Shown here: in pieces, positions 22,001 through 29,735 of the stretch
Numbering within the stretch: the stretch's first letter is position 1
How the letters are laid out: the number at the start of each line of letters is the position of its first letter
Notes under the pieces: model-generated
The model's input: the letters and a program-made list of their open reading frames with translations, nothing else
Databases searched by the model: none
Told to the model about the DNA's origin: nothing
Position numbers and translations under genes: made by a program
From: Rattus norvegicus
Lineage: Eukaryota; Chordata; Mammalia; Rodentia; Muridae
Direction of reading: 5' to 3'
Assembly (NCBI RefSeq): GCF_036323735.1
Contig: NC_086025.1
Location: 112,418,688-112,482,687 of the forward strand
Length of the DNA stretch: 64,000 nucleotides

Positions 22001-23040
22001 AAAGCAGAGGCAGTGGCCTGGGGGAGTAGACTGTGGCTTGCAGGGGCTTTCACTGCTGTGCACGGAGGCTTGAGTCTGCGAAGTCCCAGGCTGCAGGGAA
22101 ATGGATCTGGATAGCCTTGGCCTCTGGTCCTGCCTCAGCCCAGCACACGTGTCCCTAGGTGCTGCTGCGAGTGAAGGAGAATGAACTCCAGTACCTGAAA
22201 AAGGAGGTGCAGTGTCTCCGGGACGAACTCCAGGTGATACAGAAGGTAGGCAGCGCCAGCCTTGGGTTAGGTGAGCACCAGGTGCTGGCCTGGGCCAGCT
22301 GCCATTGGCCATGGCCTCGCCTTAGGCCTTCCACTGCCCCACTACACACAAGCATGAGAAGGGAGGGCTGTGACTCATCCAAGGCCATGCCTGGTTTTAG
22401 TCATTCAAGGTCATTTGTTACTGTTGAGCACCTAGCAGGTGCTGGGGTTAGACTTGAAAACAGAACAGAACTCTCCCAGCCTGGCTGTGGGTTGATTCCA
22501 AGTGTTGCTAGCAATCGGGAAACCTACCCAGTTCTGTACAGCCTGTCTGGCCACCCTTGATGTATTCCTGCCTTCATCTAGCTGTGAATATATGGTGACG
22601 CTGAGAGTGTGAGCCAGGGCCACTCTGGCTGTACTTGGGAGAATAGGCAGAGAGAACTCAGTAAAAGACCAGAGCCCCTGACATGCACTCCTTGTGACCC
22701 TGGCAAAAGCTTCACCTCCCCAGGCCCTGGCTGCCACCCATCTCATGGGCAAGGAAGGACAATGAAATCCCCATCACTGGGGGAACCTGGCCTTCTACGA
22801 GACCAGCAGGGGCCAAAGTGGGTATGTGGCAGGGAGTGGGTGTGGTGGGCTCCAGCCCTCAGTGTTCCTCTGTGGCCCTAGGACAAGCGCTTCACGGGAA
22901 AGTACCAGGACGTGTATGTGGAGCTGAACCACATCAAGACTCGGTCAGAGCGTGAGATCGAGCAGCTGAAGGAGCACCTGCGCCTGGCCATGGCTGCCCT
23001 GCAGGAGAAGGAGGCTGTAAGGAACAGCTTGGCTGAGTAG
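73..23040 (+). CDS. Triobp: Triobp short isoform (Tara), 13 coding exons, 580 aa
   Basis: Encodes TRIO and F-actin binding protein, isoform 1 (Tara), which binds and stabilises F-actin and the TRIO exchange factor. CDS joins 73-78, 5162-5218, 7987-8055, 8149-8238, 8531-8640, 10189-10717, 11353-11463, 18211-18358, 19699-19801, 20237-20396, 20473-20586, 22159-22245 and 22882-23040. All junctions are GT-AG, phases agree, and the sum is 1743 nt including TAG. Residues 3 to about 112 form a PH domain ([11 protein letters not shown] to the IEALRKTV helix). Residues 113-324 are a polar, Ser/Pro/Arg-rich linker. From 325 to about 575 there is a long heptad-rich coiled coil (for example [19 protein letters not shown]) with a short Gly/Ser/Cys break near 482-497. 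The match to the human short isoform was judged from memory. The actin-binding repeat exons of the long isoforms would lie upstream of this window; the PH and coiled-coil exons are shared with the longest isoform. Confidence 0.97.
854..1069. repeat. Duplicated unit with embedded (TG)n tracts
   Basis: Two tandem copies of a unit of the form GTGGTCTGT, GCCCCTG, then (TG)n, then GATGACCTGGCTCTGTTG. The TG tracts cover about 887-919 and 969-1050; the second is interrupted by GCGTGCGTGCG. Polymorphic length is likely. Confidence 0.85.
1846..1932. repeat. Compound (CA)n(GA)n microsatellite
   Basis: About 47 bases of CA repeat passing directly into about 40 bases of GA repeat, with only trivial interruptions. 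Confidence 0.97.
2257..2352 (-). mobile_element. ID SINE (minus)
   Basis: Reverse complement of the BC1/tRNA-Ala-derived ID element, read here as GGAGCTGGGGACCGAACCC with a T-rich tail on the left. Flanked by 14-bp target duplications TGAAAGCGTTTTAT (2243-2256) and TGAAAGTGTTTTAT (2353-2366), one mismatch. Confidence 0.95.
2813..2859. repeat. (TG)n microsatellite
   Basis: About 23 uninterrupted TG units in Triobp intron 1. Confidence 0.97.
2983..3111 (-). mobile_element. ID SINE (minus) between longer direct repeats
   Basis: ID core at about 3038-3111 with a long T/C-rich tail to its left. Flanked by TGTACTGTATTTTTT copies that act as target duplication. The insertion sits inside a larger local duplication (2941-2981 and 3117-3156). 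Confidence 0.93.
3155..3330 (-). mobile_element. RSINE1/B4-like SINE remnant (minus)
   Basis: Diverged match to the rodent RSINE1/B4 pattern: GGATTATAGGCGCGTACC, then GGGTGCTAGGGGTCCAAACTCAGG, then ACTGACTGAACCACCTCCC. Old copy; subfamily is uncertain. Confidence 0.6.
5162..5218 (+). CDS. Triobp: Triobp exon 2
   Basis: 19 codons, phase 0-0, residues 3-21. Start of the PH domain ([19 protein letters not shown]). Acceptor CCACAG, donor GTAGGA. Confidence 0.97.
7250..7389 (+). mobile_element. B4-type SINE remnant
   Basis: Degenerate ID-like left part (GCCTCCCAGGCAAACAG, CCCCCAGCATCA) followed by a B1-like right part (CCAGGCATGATGGCACATAC). Confidence 0.6.
7391..7750 (+). mobile_element. B3-type SINE with low-complexity tail
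   Basis: Left part CAGTTTAGCCGCTAAAGCACTT and GACCTGAGTT resemble B2/B3 tRNA-derived heads. It is followed by TTGTCCTCTGACC and an ACATGCAC-rich degenerate tail (7540-7690). Confidence 0.6.
7987..8055 (+). CDS. Triobp: Triobp exon 3
   Basis: 23 codons, phase 0-0, residues 22-44; PH-domain beta strands ([19 protein letters not shown]). Acceptor TCACAG, donor GTGAGG. Confidence 0.97.
8149..8238 (+). CDS. Triobp: Triobp exon 4
   Basis: 30 codons, phase 0-0, residues 45-74; middle of the PH domain ([14 protein letters not shown]). Acceptor CTTTAG, donor GTGAGG. Confidence 0.97.
8531..8640 (+). CDS. Triobp: Triobp exon 5
   Basis: 110 nt, residues 75-110 plus two bases of a Lys codon. Ends the PH domain with its C-terminal helix ([15 protein letters not shown]). 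Donor GTATGT. Confidence 0.97.
9289..9298. promoter_or_regulatory. Palindromic E-box GTCACGTGAT (USF/TFE-type)
   Basis: TCACGTGA is a perfect 8-bp palindrome and matches the extended CACGTG site used by USF and MiT/TFE factors (GTCACGTGAC with one mismatch). Intronic and unsupported by other data. Confidence 0.35.
9481..9700 (-). mobile_element. B3-type SINE (minus)
   Basis: TG-rich left part, then GAGGCCAGAAGAGGGCATAAG, GTGCTGGGAGCCAAACCC and CTCTTAACTGCTGAGCCATC, the reverse complement of a B2/B3 head. Moderately diverged. Confidence 0.75.
9864..9974 (+). mobile_element. ID SINE (plus)
   Basis: Full ID core with Pol III A box (TAGCTCAGTGGTAGAGC) and B box (GGTTCGGTCC) and a poly(A)-rich tail. 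Perfect 16-bp target duplication AGAGGGACCAGCCTGG at 9848-9863 and 9975-9990, which marks a young insertion. Confidence 0.98.
10189..10717 (+). CDS. Triobp: Triobp exon 6 (large linker exon)
   Basis: 529 nt, residues 111-287. First base completes the Lys codon split with exon 5. Codes the Ser/Arg/Pro-rich linker, including [20 protein letters not shown] and an acidic/basic stretch [20 protein letters not shown]. The upstream codons open in this frame (from 10145) are intronic. Donor GTAGGG. Confidence 0.97.
11353..11463 (+). CDS. Triobp: Triobp exon 7
   Basis: 37 codons, phase 0-0, residues 288-324 ([16 protein letters not shown] to IPPGYISQ). Acceptor TCCTAG, donor GTAGGG. Confidence 0.97.
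11570..11760 (-). mobile_element. MIR SINE remnant
   Basis: Contains the conserved MIR core pattern: CCCATTTTACAGACAAGGC, CTGAGCTCTGAGAGG, GTGACCTGCCCGAGGTTGCC and GTGGGATTTAAG. Orientation is tentative. Confidence 0.75.
11927..12055 (+). mobile_element. MER5-like hAT-Charlie DNA transposon remnant
   Basis: Starts CAGCAGTTCTCAA (Charlie-type terminal repeat with one mismatch), then GGGGACATTTGTCTGTGTCTGG and TCACAACTGG as in MER5 elements. Confidence 0.7.
12640..13010 (+). repeat. Rodent mid-repetitive element (family not assigned)
   Basis: Begins with TTCTGTGTTGTGGTAAAGTA, then a G-rich body and many short AGGCA/GCAGG motifs. Related in layout to 31,350-31,705 and 44,215-44,490. I cannot name the family. 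Confidence 0.45.
14268..14456 (-). mobile_element. B2 SINE (minus)
   Basis: Near-complete B2 in reverse: TTCAGACACACCAGAAG, GTGAGCCACCATGTGGTTGC, GCTCTTAACCGCTGAACC, TCTCTCCAGCC. Perfect 10-bp duplication AGGACATCTT at 14258-14267 and 14457-14466. Confidence 0.95.
14650..14697. repeat. Imperfect (CA)n
   Basis: CA tract interrupted by three or four CACTCA units. Confidence 0.95.
15001..15094 (-). mobile_element. B1 SINE fragment (minus)
   Basis: CTCTGTGTAGCCCAGGC through GAGTGCTAGGATTAAAGGCATG, the B1 (7SL-derived) reverse complement with an internal deletion. Confidence 0.8.
15100..15290 (-). mobile_element. B3-like SINE remnant (minus)
   Basis: Degenerate TGTG/ATGTG-rich stretch followed by CAAGGTCAGAAAAGAGC, GATCCCCTGGAAC and GGTGCTGAGACG. 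Confidence 0.5.
15301..15426 (-). mobile_element. B1 SINE, diverged (minus)
   Basis: GTTTCACTATGTAGCCTTG, CTGGCCTCAAACTCACC, CCTCCCAAGTACTGGGATT. Confidence 0.8.
15435..15620 (-). mobile_element. RSINE1/B4-like SINE remnant (minus)
   Basis: CAGACAGGGTCTCTCACTG and CCTAGAGCTCGCTG, then GATCAGGACCCAGGTCC and CATCTCTTCAGCC, the RSINE1 order. Much diverged. Confidence 0.55.
15643..15800 (+). mobile_element. B1 SINE (plus)
   Basis: CCTTTAATCCCAGCACTTAG, GGCAGATCTCCATGAGTTC, AGGTCAGCCTGGTCTA and an A-rich end. Confidence 0.9.
15852..15953 (-). mobile_element. ID SINE (minus)
   Basis: Full ID core in reverse with T-rich tail. TGTTCTTTTTTT occurs at both ends as target duplication (from 15839 and from 15954). 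Confidence 0.93.
15976..16125 (-). repeat. (TG)n tract joined to B1 fragment (minus)
   Basis: About 18 TG units (15976-16012), then CTGGCTGTCCTGGATCTAGC, GACCAGGCTGGCCTTGAATTC and TGGGATTATAGG from a B1 in reverse. Confidence 0.85.
16200..16246. repeat. A-rich tract
   Basis: Nearly pure A with three C interruptions; probably the tail of a decayed SINE. Confidence 0.85.
16362..16560 (+). mobile_element. B3-like SINE remnant (plus)
   Basis: TGACTCAGTGGGTAAAGTTACTTGCC followed by GGTGACCCGAGTTCC, the order of a B2/B3 Pol III head; the right part is decayed. Key motif spans 16,379-16,425. Confidence 0.55.
17218..17450 (+). mobile_element. Two tandem B1 SINEs (plus)
   Basis: First copy 17,218-17,322 (diverged: GGGAGGCTGAGGCAG, CAGTCTGGCTACATAG). 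Second copy 17,326-17,450 (GGGCAGTGGTGGCACACACC, TTTAATCCCACCACTCAGG) ending in an A-rich tail. Confidence 0.85.
17785..17937 (-). mobile_element. B3-like SINE remnant (minus)
   Basis: CACACGCATGCCAGAGCATGC, CTCTGGGGATTGAACTGCAGG and CCTGATGAGCCCTTTCAC resemble a reversed B3. Strongly diverged. Confidence 0.45.
18211..18358 (+). CDS. Triobp: Triobp exon 8
   Basis: 148 nt, residues 325-373 plus one base. Start of the coiled coil ([20 protein letters not shown]). Acceptor CCACAG, donor GTGAGG. Confidence 0.97.
18359..19698 (+). other. Triobp: Triobp intron 8
   Basis: Mostly unique. A MIR remnant lies at about 18,720-18,830 (GAAGCTGGACCTCAGAGAGG, GGCCTGTCCCAGATGGCACA). Nothing else recognised. 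Confidence 0.8.
18720..18830 (+). mobile_element. MIR SINE remnant
   Basis: Matches the MIR core (CTCAGAGAGGTTAGTGGCC, CAGAAATGGCAGAGCTG). Old and short. Confidence 0.65.
19699..19801 (+). CDS. Triobp: Triobp exon 9
   Basis: 103 nt, residues 374-407 plus two bases ([20 protein letters not shown]). Coiled coil. Acceptor CCTAG, donor GTAAGA. Confidence 0.97.
20237..20396 (+). CDS. Triobp: Triobp exon 10
   Basis: 160 nt, residues 408-461 ([20 protein letters not shown]). Coiled coil. Acceptor GGCTAG, donor GTAGAC. Confidence 0.97.
20473..20586 (+). CDS. Triobp: Triobp exon 11
   Basis: 38 codons, phase 0-0, residues 462-499. Includes the break in the coiled coil, [15 protein letters not shown]. 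The preceding intron is only 76 nt. Donor GTAAAC. Confidence 0.97.
20793..20943 (+). mobile_element. B1 SINE (plus)
   Basis: GCTGGGCACGGTATGTACAGC, GAGGCAGGCAGATCTCTGTG, AGTTCCAGGACAGCCAGACT, then a TTTATT-rich junction. Confidence 0.88.
20965..21058 (+). mobile_element. ID SINE (plus) inserted in B2 tail
   Basis: Complete ID core. The 16-bp duplication AGATTTATTTATTTAT flanks it at 20949-20964 and 21059-21074, so it landed in the tail of the neighbouring reversed B2. Confidence 0.93.
21059..21215 (-). mobile_element. B2 SINE (minus)
   Basis: AGATTTATTTATTTATTTATT, GAAGAGGGCATCAGATCCC, TGAGCCACTGTGTGGTTGC, GCTCTTAACCGCTG. Confidence 0.9.
21367..21590 (-). mobile_element. URR1-like hAT-Charlie transposon remnant (minus)
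   Basis: Reads in reverse as GGCTCTCAACTATGGGTCG, then GATTCATAACAGTAGCAAC and TAGCAACAAAAATAATTCTATGG, the same element type as 27,215-27,425. Confidence 0.75.
21640..21790 (+). mobile_element. MIR SINE remnant
   Basis: AAACCAGTGGAGAAACCTAG, AGGTCACATAGCTA and GGGAGCTGGGGCTGGAAC follow the MIR order. Confidence 0.6.
22159..22245 (+). CDS. Triobp: Triobp exon 12
   Basis: 29 codons, phase 0-0, residues 500-528 ([20 protein letters not shown]). Coiled coil. Acceptor CCCTAG, donor GTAGGC. Confidence 0.97.
22882..23040 (+). CDS. Triobp: Triobp last coding exon (13) with stop
   Basis: 52 codons plus TAG, residues 529-580 ([19 protein letters not shown] to AVRNSLAE). End of the coiled coil. Acceptor CCCTAG. 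Confidence 0.97.
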
Positions 23041-23684
23041 AGGTGGGTGAGGACCCTGCAGTGCAGCTTGATGGTCATTTGTGTGCAGCTTGTGGACCAG
23101 CACATCCCTTCCCTGGCTCATTTCTCTGACTGCCAGTGACATTGTTGTGCTAGCTACAAAGGGTTGTTATGACCATAAGACTGTCCGGGTCTGCTCTGTC
23201 AGCCTGTACGTGTTTGTCCCCAGGTGATGACACATGGCTAGGTTGGTATCCCGAAGGCCTGCATCTTAGCCATTGTCATGACCACTTCCCTAGTAGTCTG
23301 ACCCTCCACAGGCTGGTGGTGGCCCCTGGCACATTCCAAACTTGCTTCACGCTGCAGTCAGCACTGACTAAAGAAGCCCTTCCTTCCGGTTTGACACAGC
23401 CTGTCTACCTTCCCTTCCTGAAAAGCCACTTGAGTCAGGCCGCTCTAGGCTGTGTGTACAGTGCAGAAGTATGGGTCTGGCCCAGCCTTGAGGGCAGCAG
23501 TCACGGCAGTCTCGCTCACACACTTTGGCCCACACTGGCAGTGCTCAGTGCTTACTCTTACCTTTCAGGTCCCTGTGGTTCCCATCAGCTGAGGACCCTC
23601 CAGCCCCAGGGGACCAGCCACCCTCCTTCTCTGGCAGAAGTCAGAAGCCAAGCTTTCTCCCCACCCTGGGTCACATGTGCACTC

Positions 23685-23687
23685 ACA

Positions 23688-23735
<48 letters not shown>
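23685..23735. repeat. (CA)n microsatellite in 3' UTR
   Basis: About 22 CA units, ending in CATATACACATATATGCAC. Confidence 0.95.
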
Positions 23736-23740
<5 letters not shown>

Positions 23741-24216
23741 TATATGCACAGACACACCCTGCGGATCTGAGCTCGTCCCTTGCACAGGGTCTTACCTTGC
23801 ACCTTCTTCAGGATTTTATATGTGAAGAGATTTTTATATAGATTTTTTTCCGCCTTTTTTTTTCTAAAACATTTGAACTTTTTAAAAAGGCAGTTCTCGA
23901 TGATGTGTGCCTCAAGCACTGGCTCCTGTTCCTCTCTGATCCCTGGCATGGCCCTCCTTCCGACCCTGGTTTCTCACAAAGGCCCAAGCAGGGTCAGGGT
24001 GATTGACCAGAGAGAGAAGGCAGGGAGCAGCCCTCTCTTCCTGCCCTACCTCTACTAACCACTTCCTGCCCTGGCCTCTGGACATGGGGACCAGGGGGCA
24101 GAGGGAGGAGCCAGTAGCTGTCCCCATAGTTCCACTCCTCTGAGGGGTGCTGAGTGAGGACCACCAGTGCCACCCATGAAGACGCTTCTCCTCTGTTCCA
24201 TGAGTCATCCTAACTT

Positions 24217-24222
24217 AATAAA
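24217..24222 (+). terminator. Triobp: Triobp poly(A) signal AATAAA
   Basis: Canonical hexamer in TAACTTAATAAAACC with a GT-rich stretch (GGCTTTGTGGATGCTGGG) about 18 nt downstream, as expected for the cleavage region. Confidence 0.85.
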
Positions 24223-25335
24223 ACCTTCCGGCAACTATGGCTTTGTGGATGCTGGGCAGGGTGGGAAGTGGCAACCAGATTGTTAAAAGTGGCTTCTGTG
24301 TCCCACTGTAGCTGAAGCAGAGTCTGTATGCTCCTGAGGCCCGAGCTGACCCCAGTTTATCCCCTGAGCCAGAGACCTAGACATTTGAGTGACGTGAAGG
24401 TTAGCAGCAGCAGTAGCAGCCTCGGAACCCAGGCTCCACCCTCATGGCAATCAGAAATTGCACTCTGACCTGGTTCTCTGGTGAAACACCAGTGGCCCCG
24501 CCTCAGACTCATTAACTCATCGACTCATTGGCTGAGGAGTTGCAAAGAGGGCTAGTGCCAAGTCTGTCCTCCCCAACCTCCTCCCCATGCACCTCAGTTT
24601 GCCTCTCCAGAATATGGGTGTTTCCCATCATTCCCTGCACTGGGCTGAGACTATGCCCAGAGAGTCTCTTCCCCTAGGGAAAAGTAGGAGTGGGAATGGC
24701 AGATGCGACCATTATGGCAGGCTGTACCTGTGGTCACTTTCCCAAGATACAGAAACCATATTGGGTTGAGTCCCAGGAATCCCACAGAAGACATTGGCTC
24801 AGCCTGCTACTGGTTTTAGAGCAGCTTCAAGATCAGTTTTCCCAAATGGAAAACTCAAAAAAGGGCCTTCTGAAGCAGAACCACCAGCAAGAGGAATTGC
24901 TCTGTGAACATCAATGGTGTGTTTTGGAAAAGACACAGCCCTGCCTCGTAGAGTATAGCAGTGTCTCTCTATATCCTTCCCTGTGATTGGTTTGTGAATG
25001 GCAGGCAGTTCCACCAATGAGATACCAGAGAAGAGATGCTGGCCATCTGTGGATGGTAGCTCCAGCACCACACACTCCTCCCTCCCCAGTTCTAGACTAG
25101 CTCAAAAGACCGAGTGTTAGCCAAGACGGAGGTGCCAGGGATTGTCATGCTCGGGGCAGAAGCATACTTGGCACACAGTGGGGAGTTTTTTGGCAGTTTC
25201 TTTCTGAGACATCTCCCTTCTGACCCAGCCCCTCCCTTCCTGTACAGGCACATAGAGCATCAAGGCCAGCCTTTGCACAACTAGCCCTATTCAAGGTTGC
25301 CCAAACCTTACCTGTCAGTCAATGACAGAAGAAGT

Positions 25336-25500
25336 GTCTGGGGGTGTGGCTTAGTTGGTGCACTGGGTCCCATCCATAACCCCGAGTAAGCTAGGGGCCG
25401 TGGTACACATCTGTTAATCCTAGCACTTGAGAGATGGAAGATCAGAGGTTCAAAGTCTCACCCTCGGCTCCATAGCAAGCTCCAGGACCCAATTCCCTGC
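25336..25500 (+). mobile_element. B4 SINE (plus)
   Basis: ID-like head (GGGTGTGGCTTAGTTGGTGC) fused to a B1-like right half (GCCGTGGTACACATCTG, TAATCCTAGCACTTGAG). Confidence 0.7.
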
Positions 25501-25863
25501 GCCCAACCAAAGGACAACTGCGGTATAGTTGTATATGGTAATATAATATGACAATAAACCATAGTCACTATATGCAAAAGTACAGGTAAATCATCCAGAC
25601 TTAATGGTGTAGTAGAAGCCATAGAAATCACATGTGGAGGAGTTCATTCACACGAAGGAGGAGGAGTTCACATGAAGTTCAAAGGCAAGGCCTTGAGCTG
25701 GGGACGGAGGGACACTACCTGGCAGTGGGCATAGGGATCTCGAGGTTGCAGCTGTGTACTGCCTCAGTCTGGGTGGTGGTGTCAGGGCACACACCCGTGT
25801 AAGAGGTACCGAGCTGCACATGTCTGCATTTTACTGGGTACAAATCTCGTTAGTAAACTTTTT

Positions 25864-25878
25864 AAAAACTATTTTTTA

Positions 25879-25929
<51 letters not shown>

Positions 25930-26103
25930 CACATGCATTTTGCCTGCATGCAGTTTGGGTGCCTGGTCCTCACAGAAGAGGGAGCTGGATCCCCTGGAAC
26001 TGGACTTACAGATGGTCCAGTTGTGAGCTGCCATCAGGGTGCCAGGAATTGAACCCAGGTCCTCTGGGAGAGTAGCCAGTGCTCTGAGCAATCTCTTTGG
26101 CCC
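25864..26103 (-). mobile_element. B3 SINE with (TG)n(CG)n tract (minus)
   Basis: AACATG then about 21 TG units and GCGCGCGC (25,881-25,931). Then TTTTGCCTGCATGCAG, GAGCTGGATCCCCTGG, TGCCAGGAATTGAACCCAGG. Confidence 0.85.
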
Positions 26104-26264
26104 AGTAAACTCACTTTCAAAAGAACAAACCAGGTTTCCAGCAGGTGTCAGGTGAGCTACCTTGGGAGAGGAGCTCAGTCCCCTTCATCATTGGCCATTC
26201 GGTCTGTTTGTGGCCTCTAGCCATTGCTCTGTCAGTAGCCTGAACTCCCTTGTACTCCACTACT

Positions 26265-26345
26265 GCCTCCGGAACTCACTTCCCTCTCGGGCCTTGGTTT
26301 CTTCATCTGTTAAATAGGACAGTAATCCCTCCCCTCCAGAAGGCT
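26265..26345 (-). mobile_element. MIR SINE remnant
   Basis: GGTTTCTTCATCTGTTAAATAG and GACAGTAATCCCTCCCC match the MIR 5' half. Confidence 0.65.
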
Positions 26346-26864
26346 TGGAGTACTGAACCACAAACATTCAGTCATCTATTGCTTTGTCCACCCTCCTGGA
26401 CTTACGGCGGGCCTGGACCAGTCTCCTGGGCCTTTCCTGCAGCTCTGTCAGGTGGTGGTCAAAGTGCAGGTCACCCGACGTTCCCTGTGGATGTGCGTGA
26501 TAGCTTCTTCCTTCACAGGTCTGCCACCTTACTAAGATGTCTGCTCCTCTACAGCTCTCCTCATGGTTCCTGAATATCCTGAGTGGTCCTAAGACATCTG
26601 TAGTCTGACTCCCTTCCTGCTGGCTGATTCCGATAAGAAGGGTTTCAGATGCAGAATCCATGGAGTTTATGAGCAGCACTTGGATGCTGTGACATCACTT
26701 CCCCTTGTTAATCAAAAACAAGTTAGGGCTAGTCCAGGTTCAAGGGGACAGGACAGTAGCCGGACCTGATCACCAGAGGTGGATCCTTCAGACCAGATCT
26801 CTTCCCAGCCTCCTGTTCCTCTACTAAGGTGGGATTCTTTGCAGGGCGCTCTTTAGGGTCTTCT

Positions 26865-27056
26865 TTTTTTAAAAAAAAAAAAAGATTTATTCATTTATTA
26901 TATGTAAGTACACCGTAGCTGTCTTCAGACACCAGAAGAGGGCATCGGATCTCTTTACAGATGGTTGTGAGCCACCATGTGGTTGCTGGGAATTGAACTC
27001 AGGACCTCTGGAAGAGCAGTCGGTGCTCTTAACCGCTGAGCCATCTCTCCAGCCCC
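26865..27056 (-). mobile_element. B2 SINE (minus), young
   Basis: Complete reversed B2. Perfect 16-bp duplication CTCTTTAGGGTCTTCT at 26849-26864 and 27057-27072. Confidence 0.96.
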
Positions 27057-27214
27057 CTCTTTAGGGTCTTCTATAGCTGGGTGTTTCTTTGTTCTGACCT
27101 TGACCATTTTCCATTACTTGCTTGCATGCATCTAACCACTGATCTATCCCTACCCCGTTTTCAGGAACTCGGGGAACCCCTGTCCCAAGGTTTACCTGCA
27201 GGGTGTCGGCTCTC

Positions 27215-27425
27215 TAACCCAGTGGTTCTCAATCTGTGGGTCATGACCCCTTTCATGGGGAGGGGTCTCATATCTGCTATTCTGCACATCAGATGTTTAC
27301 ATTACCATTCATACCAGTAGCATAATTAATTGTGAAGTAGCAACGAAAATAATATTATGGTTGGAGGTCATCAACATGAGGAACTGTATTAAAGGGCTGC
27401 AGCATCAGGAAGGTTGAGAACCAAT
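27215..27425 (+). mobile_element. URR1-like hAT-Charlie MITE
   Basis: Starts CAGTGGTTCTCAATC and ends GGTTGAGAACCAATG, which are inverted terminal repeats. Between are GTAGCAACGAAAATAATATT and GAGGAACTGTATTAAAGGG. Non-autonomous rodent DNA transposon. Confidence 0.85.
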
Positions 27426-27570
27426 GACCTGGGCTTTAACTCCTCCTTGTCCTGGGAGCCACCTTCTGGATGAGGCCCCATGAAGCCAGCCTTCCATCCT
27501 GAGGCTGCCTTGGCCTATGAAGAAGGTTCGGAAGTTAGAGGCAATCAGCTCATCCAAAAAGCCACCATCA

Positions 27571-27683
27571 GGGTTGGGGATTTGGCTTGGTAAAAGCGTG
27601 GTAGAGCGCTTGCCTAGGAAGCGCAAGGTCCTGGGTTCAATCCCCAGTTCCGAAAAAAAGAAAAGAGAAAAAAAAAAAAAAAA
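27571..27683 (+). mobile_element. ID SINE (plus) with altered A-box region
   Basis: Good ID core from GTAGAGCGCTTGCC onward, but the segment before it reads TTGGCTTGGTAAAAGCGTGG instead of the usual TTAGCTCAGTGG, so the A box is disturbed. Target duplication not clear. Confidence 0.9.
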
Positions 27684-28682
27684 CCAGCTGGGGAGATCAG
27701 GGAGGCTTCTTGGTGAAAGAGGCTCTGGAGCTGAGCAGGAATTAGCCAGGCCAGGGGTTGGAAATGGGTCTGCCTCTGAGCATGGCGTTCAAGGCTGAGT
27801 CTGAAGAGATTCTCATCCTAGGAATGTGCTGCTACTATAGCTGGAGCTCCATCTGTGGAGGGGCAGCAGATGAGGCTGGAGCGGGGAAAGTGGGGCCACT
27901 GCCCTGAATGAGCTTCAGGAGTTGAGGAGCCTCAGGGGTACATCAAACATCCTGGCTCAGGACAGAAGTCTGGGTAAAGATGCTGGAGCCTGGAGCCCGG
28001 TCAGCACAGAAATGCTAGTTAAGGCGTCAGCCCAGGAGTGGGACACAGAGAAGCTCCAGGCACACCAGGTATCAGGTATCAGGGAACACGCAGGCTCCCT
28101 GCAGCCAGAGTGGGGAGCAGGTGGCCAGCTAAATGGCCACAGAGGGCTCTTGGGTTGGCCCCAGGGTTGTTTCCAGCCCATCCCCTGTACCCCAAGCTTC
28201 TTGCCTGAGGGCCTTCCTTGAAGTGACAGTTTCTATTATCAGAGGTCGGCCTCTCCCTCTCTGTGCTTCCCTGGAGTTCTCCAGTCCTCCTCCCTTCCAC
28301 AGCGACTCTGCAACCTTACTCTTGGCTTCTGAGGAGGAGGACTCTTGTCCCTGACCTATGGGAATGAAGATGCTCTGAAGAGACACTCACTGTCCCTCAG
28401 ATGGCTGTGGACCCCAGAAAAATGGGGAGTCTCTGGCTGAGAGAAGGGAAGGCCACCACCAGAAGGGATCTCAGTTCTAACATCTTGTCAGACCCCCATA
28501 CAGAAGGGCCAGACAATGACCAGTCAACGTTGAATGGGGCTGCCCCTTGACCCCTAAGACTGCCTGAAAATGCAAATCCTTGACCCTCTATCTAAACTTA
28601 CCTCACTTCAGGACCCGAAAATGGATTTCTCCCTCTTCCCATTGTGGTCACATTGACCAAATCTTTTGCTGCTTTCCAGTAT

Positions 28683-28803
28683 TTATTTATTGGGTTGGCT
28701 GAGTGGTTTTGGCTTTTTGAGACAGACCAGGCTGGTGTAGGACTCAGCAGTCCACCCGCCTCTCAATGCTAGGACTAAAGCGTGCACCACCAGCACCTGG
28801 CTG
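28683..28803 (-). mobile_element. B1 SINE, diverged (minus)
   Basis: TTTTTGAGACAGACCAGGCTGG, CCACCCGCCTCTCAATGC and GCGTGCACCACCAGC. Confidence 0.65.
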
Positions 28804-29014
28804 CTCTCCCTTGTTAATTTGGCTCTTTTGGGTGTCTTATTGAAGATAAATGTCTGAACCTGAGCCAGGCTGAACCCCCAATAAGAAGATGGCCCGAGGA
28901 AGCAATTCCCACCCTCTTCCCCTGGGCACCTCTCCCCTCACCCAGCACAGATGCCAAGGGAGGTTTACTAATGGAGAGAGGACAGGTCTGAGAATCAAGG
29001 AGACCTCTCCCATA

Positions 29015-29110
29015 TCTGTCCGTAGCTGTGCAACCCGGAGCAGGTGACAAAGTGTCTCTGAACCTCCAGTTCCTCATCCGCACAATAGAGCTGGTGGCTG
29101 CTCTGCTGAA
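29015..29110 (-). mobile_element. MIR SINE remnant
   Basis: GTAGCTGTGCAACCCGGAGC, GTGTCTCTGAACCTCCAG and TTCCTCATCCGCACAATAG resemble a MIR core. Confidence 0.6.
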
Positions 29111-29735
29111 TATCCCAAAGCTGAAGACAGCAAATGACAGGCACCATACTGAAGAGAGTGACTGTGCCTCACCAAAGGAAATGCAAACACGGGTTGTCAC
29201 CACATTGTCATTCTCCTCCACATCCGCAGGGGCTGTTGCTCCCTGGCCAGCTGGAGGCCTCCTCTCCCCAGCCCTGGGGTCAGCTTTAAACCTAAATGGC
29301 AGCTCTGAGACTGCAGACCCGCCCTTCCATTCAGGCAGAGCCCCTTGAATCACTTCTCAGCCATTCCTGGGGCTTCATTAAAGTTGTGGGGCTGACAACA
29401 GCTGCTAGGCACAAAGCCAAATGGTCCGTTCTTTGTGATGGCTGAACTTAAGAGTCCTTTGGCTGACAGTGGTGCAAGTGACTCACTGTCCGTGGTGAAC
29501 CTGTGAATTTGGATCTTTGTCTAGGCCAGCATGACTCCTCCAACTGACCCTCTCTGGGTAGAAAGGCAGGACCTTGAACCAGTCTCAGGGTCAAAAGGGC
29601 ACCTTGACAGGGAAGTGGGCTAGGTTTCCCCCTGGGTATGTGGGACACCTGGTGGTTCTGCAGGACCTGGTACATTTTCAGAATGGCCACAGGTCTTTGA
29701 GGACACAAGCAGAAGAGCCTCTGAAAGTCCCTTGT

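Larger units (their letters stand above)
20587..22158 (+). other. Triobp: Triobp intron 11
   Basis: Nested SINE stack at 20,793-21,215 (B1, ID, B2), URR1-type DNA transposon remnant (21,367-21,590), MIR remnant (21,640-21,790), then unique sequence. Confidence 0.85.
23041..24240 (+). other. Triobp: Triobp 3' UTR
   Basis: About 1.2 kb from the stop to the first good poly(A) signal. Includes a (CA)n tract (23,685-23,735) and an AT-rich stretch (23,810-23,890). The end is inferred from AATAAA at 24217-24222. Confidence 0.8.

Noticed and set aside
23169..23825. 218-codon ORF in the Triobp 3' UTR
   Set aside because: Ends in a translated CA repeat (THTHTH), lies after the true stop and has no family similarity.
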